Below, piece after piece: positions 44,193 to 52,345 of a stretch of DNA of 64,000 bases. The first letter of the stretch is position 1. Each line of letters starts with the position of its first letter. Origin of the DNA: CAZUCE01 sp964619265. GTDB taxonomy: Bacteria > Planctomycetota > UBA1135 > GCA-002686595. The position numbers and the translations under genes are program-made. The notes beneath the pieces are model-generated. The model saw only the letters and a program-made list of their open reading frames with translations. It had not been told where the DNA came from and did not search any database. The stretch covers positions 60,927 through 124,926 of the forward strand of contig CAZUCE010000010.1 of NCBI GenBank assembly GCA_964619265.1. The letters run 5' to 3'.

Positions 44193-45428
44193 TCAGCGCG
44201 GCTTGTAGCGCAGCTTCTTACGGAAGTAGGTCGTCGCCTGGGGCATCAAGTCGTCGCGAGTGTTCTCGATCAGAAGCTGGAGTTGTTCGTCGACGCCGAG
44301 GCTGTAGTTCTGCTTGCGCTTCCAGACATCGTTTTCACCCACTTCGATTTGGCCAAGGAGGGAGGTAACCCGGATGGCTTCGAAGACCTTGGGCAGATCT
44401 TCCTCGTGGTGCTCGGCGAGGAAATGGACCATGCCAAAGGCCACCCGGCCTTTCTCCCCGCTGAACGTGTGCAGCGGCCATTCGATGAACTCATCGGGTT
44501 GAACCGGGTAGTCGTCGCGATCCTCGAACATGGTCTGGATCTCGTTCGGCCAAGCGGTGTGTTCATCGACGAAGATGAACTCGGCCCGGAAGGGGAAGCA
44601 CCACAGGCCATCGAGGATCTCGTGCTCGACGTTCCAGGCCACGCCCATGCGCAGCCACCAGGGCACCGTTCCGTATTCGCGTAGCAACAGAAGTTGAGAG
44701 GTTCGGTTGATCAGCTCGGCGCGCGGGTCCCACTCTTCCTGATCGGTGGTCTCAAGCCACGCGCCGACCAGCGGGTATTCGAAGGTAAAGCCAGAGTGAC
44801 TGTCCGCTTCGGTGAGCCAGGACTTGATGTATTCCTCCTCGCTGGCTAAGCGGGCCAGAACGATCTTGAGCTGAGCCCTCGTCTTGAACTCAAAGATGGA
44901 GATGGTTTCCCCGCGATGGTCGGGAATGGCGTCCGCGGGCAGTTCCTCGGGGCCGCGCAGGCCTTTGACCTCGGGAACCGTGCCCTTCTTTCGGGCCTTC
45001 TTGCGGGTCTTGGCTTCATCGGGGCCATACAGCATCACCTCGGTGAGGTCCTGGGCTTCGTGGACGAGCTCGAGCCGATTCTTCATCTGCGGCTTGTCCG
45101 ACGACAGGAGCAGCAGGGCCTGGTCGTCGGACAGGGCCATCGTGAAGTCCTCTTCCTCGGCGAAATCAGACCACTTGGCGATCGTCTCGGAGGCCGATTC
45201 CAGAATGTCCTCGGGGAGCTTGTCGACCCGGTAGAACTTGTCCTGGAACAGGACCGTGGGGGTGGCGACAACGGCCGCAGCTCGGGGCGCAGCTTCCGGC
45301 GACCCCAGGGGGGACGAGGAGCTGGGGGCCGGTGCCAGGGTTGGTCCGTCGGCCGAGGCCTGGGCGGAGGCGATTTGTGTGCCTGCTCCTTGGAGCAGCA
45401 GAGCAAGCGTCAGGGCGGCGAGCTTCAT
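44193..45428 (-). CDS. Exported protein of unknown function
   Basis: 411 residues from the ATG that starts a signal peptide (KLAALTLALLLQGAGTQIASA); the frame is open further upstream without a signal. After a Ser/Pro/Ala-rich linker the body is helical and charged. The section TSQLLLLREYGTVPWWLRMG followed by VAWNVEHEILDG resembles the region around the metal site of secreted zincin-like peptidases (DUF1570 type: H-E-x-x-H then P-x-W-L-x-E-G-x-A). The H-E-x-x-H is not present here, so any peptidase activity is doubtful. Family assignment is tentative. The following intergenic gap of about 250 bases has no gene. Confidence 0.65.
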   Translation of the reverse strand: MKLAALTLALLLQGAGTQIASAQASADGPTLAPAPSSSSPLGSPEAAPRAAAVVATPTVLFQDKFYRVDKLPEDILESASETIAKWSDFAEEEDFTMALSDDQALLLLSSDKPQMKNRLELVHEAQDLTEVMLYGPDEAKTRKKARKKGTVPEVKGLRGPEELPADAIPDHRGETISIFEFKTRAQLKIVLARLASEEEYIKSWLTEADSHSGFTFEYPLVGAWLETTDQEEWDPRAELINRTSQLLLLREYGTVPWWLRMGVAWNVEHEILDGLWCFPFRAEFIFVDEHTAWPNEIQTMFEDRDDYPVQPDEFIEWPLHTFSGEKGRVAFGMVHFLAEHHEEDLPKVFEAIRVTSLLGQIEVGENDVWKRKQNYSLGVDEQLQLLIENTRDDLMPQATTYFRKKLRYKPR

Positions 45429-45682
45429 AGCGATGGATCTGGCGGGGACGGGTGAAGGAGTTCGAAACGGCTCGGGAGGGTTCCCCGGCAAGTCTTCGGC
45501 AGGTGACAACGGCACAGGGGACGCGCCCATTGGCGTTCAGCGGGTGTTCTAACCCGTCTCGGCAGGTCTCTACGGGCTGGGTGCCGATTCGTTTCATTCA
45601 AGTGACGAATCTGCACACCGATTCTCTCGCACCGGCCTGGCGCTTGCTGTCTAGGGCCTGCGCGGCCCTGTCCAAGCTCCCG

Positions 45683-46909
45683 TCAGCGTCCGGTTCGTTC
45701 GCCTTGGGAGACCAGGCGGCCTTCGATCACGGTTCCGGTGCAGTGTGAGACGGTCTCGAAAGGGTCGCCGTCGAACAGGGCCACATCGCCGTGCTTGCCG
45801 ATTTCGAGGCTGCCGACCCGGTCCGAGACACCGAGGATCTCCGCGGCTCCCAGGGTGATCGAGCGCAGCGCAGCGTCCTCGCTCAAGCCGTAGCGCACGG
45901 CGGCGGCGGCTTCGAACAGGAGAACCCGCGAACGGGGGACGTAGGCCTCGTAGCCAGATTGCAGCGCGATCGGAATGCCGGCCGCGGAGAGCTTGGCCGC
46001 GGTCGTCATCGCCAGATTTTCTTGCTCGCCGCCGCTGCGCGCCATCGTGGGATGCACGAGTACCGCAACGCCTGCTTCTCGAATTTCGGTGATCAGGTCG
46101 TAGGCCTCGCTGGCCCCGTCCAAAACCAAATCCAAGCTGAACTCCTCGGCCAGACGCAGCGCGCTGCGCAGATCGTTTGCGCGATGGGCTGTAACGAGGA
46201 CGGGGCGCTCACCGCGGGCGACTTCACCGAGAACTTCAAGGCGCAGGTCGCGCTCCGGATCTTCCTTCTCGCCATAGGCCAAGCCGTCGATCAGGGCCTG
46301 GCGCAGCAGGGCCACGGTCTTGGCCCGCGTGCCCGGGCCACCCTCGACCTGGGCGCCTTCGCCCAGGCAGGCGGTGACCAGTCCGCGTGCTTCGAGAATC
46401 GAGCTCTCCAGGGAATCGCCGGCGGTCTTCACGATCATCGACGTTCCCGACATGATTCCACTGGGCGCGTGCCCGGTGTGCACCGTGGTGACGCCGAATC
46501 CACGCACCCAGTCGACGAGCGGGTCCTGGCGGTGGAAGGCGTCGAGCGCGCGCAGTTCGGGCTGGATGGGCGCGCTCGGATCGTATTCATCGTTGACCGC
46601 GTCTACGTTCAGAAAACCAGCCAGGCCGACGCAAGTGTGGGCGTCCACAAACCCGGGAGTGGCGACGGCGGCGCGAATGCGTTCGAACTCGTCCGGGATG
46701 GCCACGCTGTCGCGTGGGCCCACAGCCGAAACCAGGCCGTCGCGCAGGACCAGCACGGCATCTTCGTAGCGCGTTCCGTCGCCGACGAGCAGCAGGTCGG
46801 CTTCGATCACCAGGTTCTGACCGGTGCGAGCGTCCTGCGGGGAGGTGGGGGATGTGGAGGTCGCGGCGGGCAACAGCGCAGCGGCGACAAGCAGGTTGTG
46901 AAGCATCAT
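45683..46909 (-). CDS. Amidohydrolase-family protein lacking metal ligands
   Basis: 408 residues with a signal peptide (LHNLLVAAALLPAATS). The amidohydrolase fold is recognisable: ATPGFVDAHTCVG, GVTTVHTGHAPSGIMSGTSM, and a C-terminal LGAAEILGVSDRVGSLEIGK with HGDVALFDGDP. However, several metal positions are changed relative to the neighbouring paralogue: the H-x-H motif is H-T-C, the His of LHHVSEGW is Gly in LDGASEAY, and the Asp region IHTDD is ALQSGYEA. It probably does not hydrolyse substrate with a binuclear or mononuclear metal centre. It lies 10 bases after the active-looking paralogue and would be co-transcribed. Confidence 0.85.
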   Translation of the reverse strand: MMLHNLLVAAALLPAATSTSPTSPQDARTGQNLVIEADLLLVGDGTRYEDAVLVLRDGLVSAVGPRDSVAIPDEFERIRAAVATPGFVDAHTCVGLAGFLNVDAVNDEYDPSAPIQPELRALDAFHRQDPLVDWVRGFGVTTVHTGHAPSGIMSGTSMIVKTAGDSLESSILEARGLVTACLGEGAQVEGGPGTRAKTVALLRQALIDGLAYGEKEDPERDLRLEVLGEVARGERPVLVTAHRANDLRSALRLAEEFSLDLVLDGASEAYDLITEIREAGVAVLVHPTMARSGGEQENLAMTTAAKLSAAGIPIALQSGYEAYVPRSRVLLFEAAAAVRYGLSEDAALRSITLGAAEILGVSDRVGSLEIGKHGDVALFDGDPFETVSHCTGTVIEGRLVSQGERTGR

Positions 46910-46919
46910 CGGAATTCGG

Positions 46920-48290
46920 TCAGCGGACGTTGGCGCAGCAGTCGGTGAAGCTCCGGGTGTCGCCGGCTCCGCGACCTCCTTCGGCGTAGAGGCGATCTTC
47001 CGGATCGTTCAAGTCGAAGACCTGGCGGCCTTCGACCCAGGTTTCGAGGACCCGCGTGCGCAGGGCGAGCGGGCTTCCGTCGAGGATGCATAGATCCGCA
47101 TCCTTGCCGACTTCTAGGCTGCCCACCCGTTCGGTGAGGTCGAGTTGACGAGCCCCTTCAAGGGTCAGGGCTTCGAGGGCTTTGTCCGTGGACAGCCCGG
47201 CGCGCACGGCGAGCGCCGCAGAGCGCAGGAACAGCCGCGAGTCCGTGATGTAGTCATCGGTGTGGATCGAAACCGGAACCCCAGCCTCGGCCAGCACTCG
47301 CGGCGTATCGAAGGAAAGCTCCGCGGCTTCGGGCTTGCCGCCGGGTGAGTCGACCAGGATCACCGAACAGGGCACGCCGGCCGCGGCGATTTCGTCCGCG
47401 ACTTTCCAGCCCTCCGAAACATGGTGCAGCACCACGCGGAAGCCGAACTCGTCGGCCAGCCGCAGAACCGTCACGATGTCATCGGCGCGATGGGTGTGGT
47501 GGTGCACGACGCGGCGCCCGTCCATGGCCTCAAGCAACGGCTCGAGCGAGAGGTCGCGGCTGGGCGGATCGCGGTCTGGGTCGCCTGCTGCGCGCTCAAG
47601 CGCCGCGCGGTAATCCTGCGCCGCAAGGAACTTCTCGCGAACCAAGGCGGCCGACTTGGCGCGGGTTCCAGGAAACGGCTTGTCCCGTTGGGGATTGGTT
47701 CCGTTGGCCATCTTGAGGCCGCCGAGGATCGCACCATCGGGGAAGCGATAGGCGAGTTCTTCGACCGTGTTGCCCTCACGCAGCTTCAGGTACGTGGTCT
47801 GACCTGAGATCAGGTGGCCCGAGCCGGGCATTGCATTGATCGTCGTCAGTCCGCCGGCGCGCGCCCGTCGCACGCTCGCGGCGTGGACGTGGAGACTGTC
47901 CAAGGAGCGAACCTCGGGCTGAATCGGATCGGAAGAGTCTGCGCCCCAGGGTTCGGCCACGTGGCTGTGCGTGCAAATGAGCCCCGGGAGGATGACTCGG
48001 CCCGCGACGTCTTTGACTTGTACGCCTTCGGGAATGGCGATCTCCTCGCGGGTCCCAATCGCTTGGATCCGGCCGTCCTCGACGATCAGCACGCCGTCTT
48101 GGATGGGCGGGCCGGAAATCGGGAACAGGTGGGCGCCCACAAAAGCAGTGCTTGCGGGGGGCTGGTCCTCCGGCGAAGCGCCGCGCGAGGGTTCGCCAGC
48201 TTGGGCCGCTGCGGGCAAGAGAAGCTCCAGGGCGGTCAGCGCGAGGAGCGGAACGGTGGTGCCGAAGGTGGCTCGGGTTCGGTGTTGCAT
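46920..48290 (-). CDS. Amidohydrolase (imidazolonepropionase-like), exported
   Basis: 456 residues from the ATG that gives a signal peptide (VPLLALTALELLLPAAAQAG). Metal motifs are complete for the family: LPGLICTHSHVAEPWG with H-x-H, VVHHHTHRADD, VVLHHVSEGW and SIHTDDYITDSR with the Asp. Other standard elements are GLTTINAMPGSGHLISGQT and the C-terminal VGSLEVGKDADLCILDG. The reaction would be hydrolysis of a cyclic amide or related bond in the periplasm; substrate unknown. First gene of a two-gene unit with the degenerate paralogue. Confidence 0.9.
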   Translation of the reverse strand: MQHRTRATFGTTVPLLALTALELLLPAAAQAGEPSRGASPEDQPPASTAFVGAHLFPISGPPIQDGVLIVEDGRIQAIGTREEIAIPEGVQVKDVAGRVILPGLICTHSHVAEPWGADSSDPIQPEVRSLDSLHVHAASVRRARAGGLTTINAMPGSGHLISGQTTYLKLREGNTVEELAYRFPDGAILGGLKMANGTNPQRDKPFPGTRAKSAALVREKFLAAQDYRAALERAAGDPDRDPPSRDLSLEPLLEAMDGRRVVHHHTHRADDIVTVLRLADEFGFRVVLHHVSEGWKVADEIAAAGVPCSVILVDSPGGKPEAAELSFDTPRVLAEAGVPVSIHTDDYITDSRLFLRSAALAVRAGLSTDKALEALTLEGARQLDLTERVGSLEVGKDADLCILDGSPLALRTRVLETWVEGRQVFDLNDPEDRLYAEGGRGAGDTRSFTDCCANVR

Positions 48291-48486
48291 CGCCGGCGAG
48301 CATAGTTTGCTTGGCCGTGCCGCGCACTGGTTCTGGGCTGGCAGACTCGCGGGAGAGCACCCCGGCCTGCCTAGGGGGGCCCAAAAGTCCAAACGAATTC
48401 GCCGAGACGAACAGCGGGCCCGGTTCGCCATGGCGATCCGGGCCCGCTCAGGGGATCAGGAACCTTGCTCGGTTCCGTCTGTGCCG

Positions 48487-49062
48487 CTACTGGAAGATCA
48501 GGATGTAGGCGTGGAGGTTGCCGGGGTTGTAGCGGAACGAGCCTGTGTCGGCCCAGGCCCCGGGAATGCCCTGGTCGATGGTTCGGTCGAGAGACTCTGC
48601 GATGTCTTCTTGGATGCCGGTCAGCCATAGCATGTTGCCGCTCGTGGCTACGTCGACGTTGCCGTCCCCGTCCACATCGAAACCCGGGATCCATCCGCCG
48701 ACGTTGACGCGGTTGTACAGACGCACGCGGCCGAACGGGTTGGAGCCGAAGTCGCTGAGCGGCTTTTCGAGGTACGGGCCTGCCCAGCCGGCGATCGTCG
48801 TCTGCGACGCGCTCAAGCGACGCTGCGCGGGGGTGCCGCCGGCGTACTCGATCGGAAGCTGATTGGTGTCGCTGTTGTACATCGCGCACGCGGTCTTCAT
48901 TTCGTCGGCCATTTGGGCGAGCGCGGAAACCTTGCCCTTGTCGAGCACGGCGGTGGAGCGGAAGCTCACGACACCGACGAGGATCGAAATGAGGGACAGC
49001 GTGATGACAAGCTCGAGCAGCGAAAAGCCGCGACGAGGGTGGGGGGAACTGTTCGCGTACAT
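48487..49062 (-). CDS. Type II secretion-type pseudopilin (GspG-like), divergent copy
   Basis: 191 residues from the ATG nearest the prepilin motif; the frame extends upstream but without a match. The class III leader RRG-FSLLELVITLSLISILV gives cleavage after Gly and the conserved Glu5. Later the sequence has TTIAGWAGPYLEKPLSDFGS and NPFGRVRLYN, like the major pseudopilin GspG/PulG C-terminal region. A DVDGDGNVD loop is a possible Ca site. It faces away from the operon that encodes the rest of the secretion apparatus; about 325 bases separate the two starts. Confidence 0.87.
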   Translation of the reverse strand: MYANSSPHPRRGFSLLELVITLSLISILVGVVSFRSTAVLDKGKVSALAQMADEMKTACAMYNSDTNQLPIEYAGGTPAQRRLSASQTTIAGWAGPYLEKPLSDFGSNPFGRVRLYNRVNVGGWIPGFDVDGDGNVDVATSGNMLWLTGIQEDIAESLDRTIDQGIPGAWADTGSFRYNPGNLHAYILIFQ

Positions 49063-49387
49063 AGAAAAACCGAAGGGAAAGGCCGGCAGGGAGGAAATAG
49101 CCTCCAGGCGGGGATCGACCGGCTGCCCGGGCCGGCTTGAGGACGAAAAGAATTCGAGAGCGTTCCTGGGGCGCAGGCCCGGCCGGGGTCTCGGGACCCG
49201 CTCCTGGCCACGGGATTTCCCGGTTTGACTCAGGGGCTTGGGCAAAGCTGGGGCTTGGGCGAAGCGCTGGGACCGAAAGTTGAGGGCTGAGCGGGAGGGG
49301 CGCGCTTGGGAAGGGCTCCAGCTGGAGGTCTCGTTTCCAGTTGGAGAACGCCGATAGCTCGCTCGATCCCTTCTTCCAGCCAGGTCC
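49063..49387. other. Divergent promoter region of the secretion locus
   Basis: 325 bases between two divergent starts, with no supported gene. Promoters for the pseudopilin gene and for the GspL-first operon should lie here. No consensus boxes or operator-like palindrome were clear by eye. Confidence 0.5.
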
Positions 49388-50896
49388 ATGCGCATTCCCT
49401 CGATCCACCGCAACAGCTCCGCCCGGCAGGCGCGCCGAGACCCGGTTCTGTTCATCGGGCCGGGTTCGGTCGAATGGTGGTTTGACGGTGCTGACGGGCG
49501 TAGCTATCACCTGGAGCAACCGTTCGCTTCGCTGCGGCCGGAAGAGGTTGTGGAGACGGCCTTGAGCGCAGCCGCGGAGCAGGGGGGCATTCCCAAGACC
49601 TGCATCCTCGCGCTGGCCAGCGAGCTGGGCAGTGAGGTGATGCTGCGGCTTCCCGACCTGACTCCAACCGAGGCGAAGGAAGTCATGAACCGTCGAGCGG
49701 TCCAGGTGCTCGAAGCCGAACCGAACGACGTGCTCTACCACGCTGTTCCGCTGGCGGAAGACTCCGGTCAGGGCAGCGAATCGGTCAGCCGCTCCTGGCT
49801 GCTATATACCCAGCGCCGTTCGTTGGTATTGGGTTTAGAGCTTGAGCTGCGTCGCCGTGGGGTGAATGCAAGCCGAGCTGTTGTCGCGCGCAGCGCGCTT
49901 GCGGCGCGTGCGGCCGAGACCGCCGTACCCGTGATCGGAACCGAACGCGCCTGGCTCTTTGTTGGAGTCGAGAAGCAGCACACCATCTACGGGCTGGGCG
50001 TTGGGGAGAATCTGCTTTTGCAGAGCCTCCTCGAGACCGGCCTCGGTCCGGAAAGTCCTGCGGCCGTGCTAGGGCTCGTTCAGGAACTGCGCAATCTGAG
50101 TGCCTGGTGGCGCAAGCGGAGTCGAGGCTCAGCGCTCGGGGCGATCGTCACGATCGGCCTGGAGCCGGATCTGGCGGCGTCCATGGAGCCCGCTCTACGG
50201 GCAGCTTTCGGCGCCGTGGAGTTCGTTCATGTGCTGGAGCCTGGCAGCGAGGCGATGATGTCGCGGGTTGCCACGCTCGCTGCTTGCCGAACCCAGCACG
50301 CTCTAGTCTCTGAAGTGACGCAGCCCCTGCCGGCCAGCACGCGCGGCGTGGCTACCGTCGCAGCGATCACCACGCTGCTTTGCGCGCTCGTGGCAGCCTG
50401 GTTTCACCAGCGCTGGAATTACCGCATCGACGAGGCGGGCAATGAACTCGCCCAATTGCGCTTCCTCGGAAGCCAAGCGCGGACCTGGAATCAAGACCTG
50501 GCAGGATTGGAAGCTCGCCAGCAGAACCTCGATCAGCTCACCGAGGAACTCGAATCGATCTCCCGGCGCGGAATCCCACTCGAGGCCCTGCTCACCAACG
50601 TCGACCGGGCGTTCGTGGGGGACGCGCACCTGTCGACCCTTACCGTTGGAGAAGGCGAGACCGGCTTTCGAGTGCAGATGAGCGCCAAGGCGCTCGGTGA
50701 TCCGGACAACGCCGCGGACGTGTTGGCCAATGTGCAACGCACGCTCGAACTGGGCGAAGTCTTTTCGGAACGCCCGCGGATTCTCCCGCCCACCGCGCTG
50801 CCGACTCAAGGGGGCAAGAGCGAGCTCGTGTTCAGCGTCGAGGGCGTCCTCCCCGATCACGGTCGTGTCTCGTCTCCAGAGGACTTACCCCAATGA
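49388..50896 (+). CDS. gspL: GspL/PilM-like assembly protein
   Basis: 502 residues. The N-terminal half is an actin-like fold of the PilM/GspL type (VLFIGPGSVEWWFDGADGRS, LRLPDLTPTEAKEVMNRRAV, ARAAETAVPVIGTERAWLFV). A single TM helix (VAAITTLLCALVAAWFHQRW, about 320-340) separates it from a coiled-coil and periplasmic ferredoxin-like region (about 345-490). This topology is that of GspL, the inner-membrane partner that recruits the ATPase. It overlaps the next gene by 4 bases. It is the first gene of the operon. Confidence 0.8.
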   Translation: MRIPSIHRNSSARQARRDPVLFIGPGSVEWWFDGADGRSYHLEQPFASLRPEEVVETALSAAAEQGGIPKTCILALASELGSEVMLRLPDLTPTEAKEVMNRRAVQVLEAEPNDVLYHAVPLAEDSGQGSESVSRSWLLYTQRRSLVLGLELELRRRGVNASRAVVARSALAARAAETAVPVIGTERAWLFVGVEKQHTIYGLGVGENLLLQSLLETGLGPESPAAVLGLVQELRNLSAWWRKRSRGSALGAIVTIGLEPDLAASMEPALRAAFGAVEFVHVLEPGSEAMMSRVATLAACRTQHALVSEVTQPLPASTRGVATVAAITTLLCALVAAWFHQRWNYRIDEAGNELAQLRFLGSQARTWNQDLAGLEARQQNLDQLTEELESISRRGIPLEALLTNVDRAFVGDAHLSTLTVGEGETGFRVQMSAKALGDPDNAADVLANVQRTLELGEVFSERPRILPPTALPTQGGKSELVFSVEGVLPDHGRVSSPEDLPQ

Positions 50897-51525
50897 AGCC
50901 TGTCACCAACGTACGCAAGGGGACTCACTGGCGTTTGCTCGGTTTGTTGGGCGCCGCCCTCTCGATTCCTCTGGTCGCCGTGGGATTCTCCTTGCGGCCT
51001 GGGCTGGAGTGGGCGGCCATGGACTCCGAGCGCGCCAAACTGCGGAGTGAGGTCGCGACGCTTCCGGCCGATGGTGATTTGGAAGTGCTCGCCATCGAGC
51101 GGGAGCTGCTCGCCCAGCGCTGGGATGCGGTCGACCACGTCATGAATGCGCTCGACGAACTGCTGCCTAAAGGCTGCGACTTGATCGAGCTGTTCGACGA
51201 CGTCCGGCTCGCCGCCCGTGCGGCTGGTGTCCAGCTTCAAGCGATGAGCCCGGGGACGACTCTGCCGCTCTCGGCGAACTTGCTCAACGGAACGAGCATT
51301 CCCGAGCACGCTCCGTGTGCGACGGAGCTCTCGCTGCTCGGGGCCTGTGAACCGACCCAACTGGCCGATTTCGTTCGCCGGTTGCGCGGCGGCGCGCATC
51401 CCGCAGAAGTCCGAGCCCTCAATCTCTCGCGCGTGAGCGACAGCTCGACGCGATTCCAATTTCAACTCACTCTCGGAATGCTGCACCGCGGTGGTGCAAC
51501 TTCGGGGCGAGGAGAGCAACTGTGA
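50893..51525 (+). CDS. gspM: GspM/PilO-like assembly protein
   Basis: 210 residues, ATG start in an ATGA overlap. One N-terminal TM (LLGLLGAALSIPLVAVGFSL, about 14-33), a short coiled-coil (SERAKLRSEVATL ... IERELLAQRWD) and a small alpha/beta periplasmic domain (about 85-195) fit GspM or PilO, the partner of GspL or PilN. Sequence similarity in this family is always low, so the assignment rests on topology and position. It overlaps the GspC-like gene by 4 bases. Confidence 0.72.
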   Translation: MKPVTNVRKGTHWRLLGLLGAALSIPLVAVGFSLRPGLEWAAMDSERAKLRSEVATLPADGDLEVLAIERELLAQRWDAVDHVMNALDELLPKGCDLIELFDDVRLAARAAGVQLQAMSPGTTLPLSANLLNGTSIPEHAPCATELSLLGACEPTQLADFVRRLRGGAHPAEVRALNLSRVSDSSTRFQFQLTLGMLHRGGATSGRGEQL

Positions 51526-52331
51526 TGATCACCAACTGGAAGATTCTTGGCGCCGGTGTGCTCGGCGTCGTTGCGGCCGGCATCTGGATCCCGCGCTTGT
51601 TCGGGGGCTCCGGTCCGAAAGTCGATCCGAGCGCCGAACCGCCTGCCGAATACTGGGAGTCCGGCGCTACCGAACCGTGGTCTGGGGCAACCGGATCTTG
51701 GTCTGAAGACACCGGATTGCGGACCGGAGAATTCTCCAGTGAATTTCCTGAGGAGGACTCTGGCGTGCAAGTCAGCCCATCCGACCCGCTCGCGGCTTCT
51801 GGTTCCGAAGAAGCGGTGGGAGGTGTCCGGTTCGGGGCGCCCGTAGCTGGCGCTCTCGGTGAGCGGGCCGGGACAGCTCTGCTCACGTCCCGGGCCAGCT
51901 CCGGCGATGTGGACACGGATCGCTTGCTGTCGGTGGCCCGGGCCCTCAGGGGCGAGTCTTTCCCAGCTCCCACCCGCCCCCGCGAACCAGAACCGATGGT
52001 CGATCCGGGGTTCAGCGCCGAACCGCCTCCGCTAGCGAGGGGACGCACCTATCAGCAGATCCAAGACTTGATCGACTCGCTGCACCTGTCGGCGACTTTG
52101 ATCGGCGAGCAAACCTCCATGGCGATGATCGACGGTGAACTCCTGTCGGTCGGCGATCCAGTGGGGACCTCAGGGGTCGAGATCGTCGACGTGGCTCCCA
52201 GGCGCGTGACCTGCTCCTTCGGAGATGAGCTATTCGAGCTGGACATTCCGGCCTTCCGGACCCGTGAGGCGAGTTCTTCAAGCTCCTTCGAAGCTCCCCC
52301 AGGCGATCCGGGCAACGACCCCGAGCTGTAG
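51522..52331 (+). CDS. gspC: GspC-like inner-membrane protein
   Basis: 269 residues, GTG start in a GTGA overlap (an ATG follows at once). A TM helix near the N-terminus (ILGAGVLGVVAAGIWIPRLF) is followed by about 160 residues of low-complexity Ser/Gly/Glu/Pro sequence. At the end is a homology-region-like domain: LSATLIGEQTSMAMIDGELL, SVGDPVGTSGVEIVDVAPRR and VTCSFGDELFELDIP. That end matches the HR domain of GspC or PilP, which contacts the secretin. It comes directly before the secretin gene, as expected. Confidence is moderate because of divergence. Confidence 0.7.
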   Translation: MMITNWKILGAGVLGVVAAGIWIPRLFGGSGPKVDPSAEPPAEYWESGATEPWSGATGSWSEDTGLRTGEFSSEFPEEDSGVQVSPSDPLAASGSEEAVGGVRFGAPVAGALGERAGTALLTSRASSGDVDTDRLLSVARALRGESFPAPTRPREPEPMVDPGFSAEPPPLARGRTYQQIQDLIDSLHLSATLIGEQTSMAMIDGELLSVGDPVGTSGVEIVDVAPRRVTCSFGDELFELDIPAFRTREASSSSSFEAPPGDPGNDPEL

Positions 52332-52345
52332 TTCCCCATTTTTTG

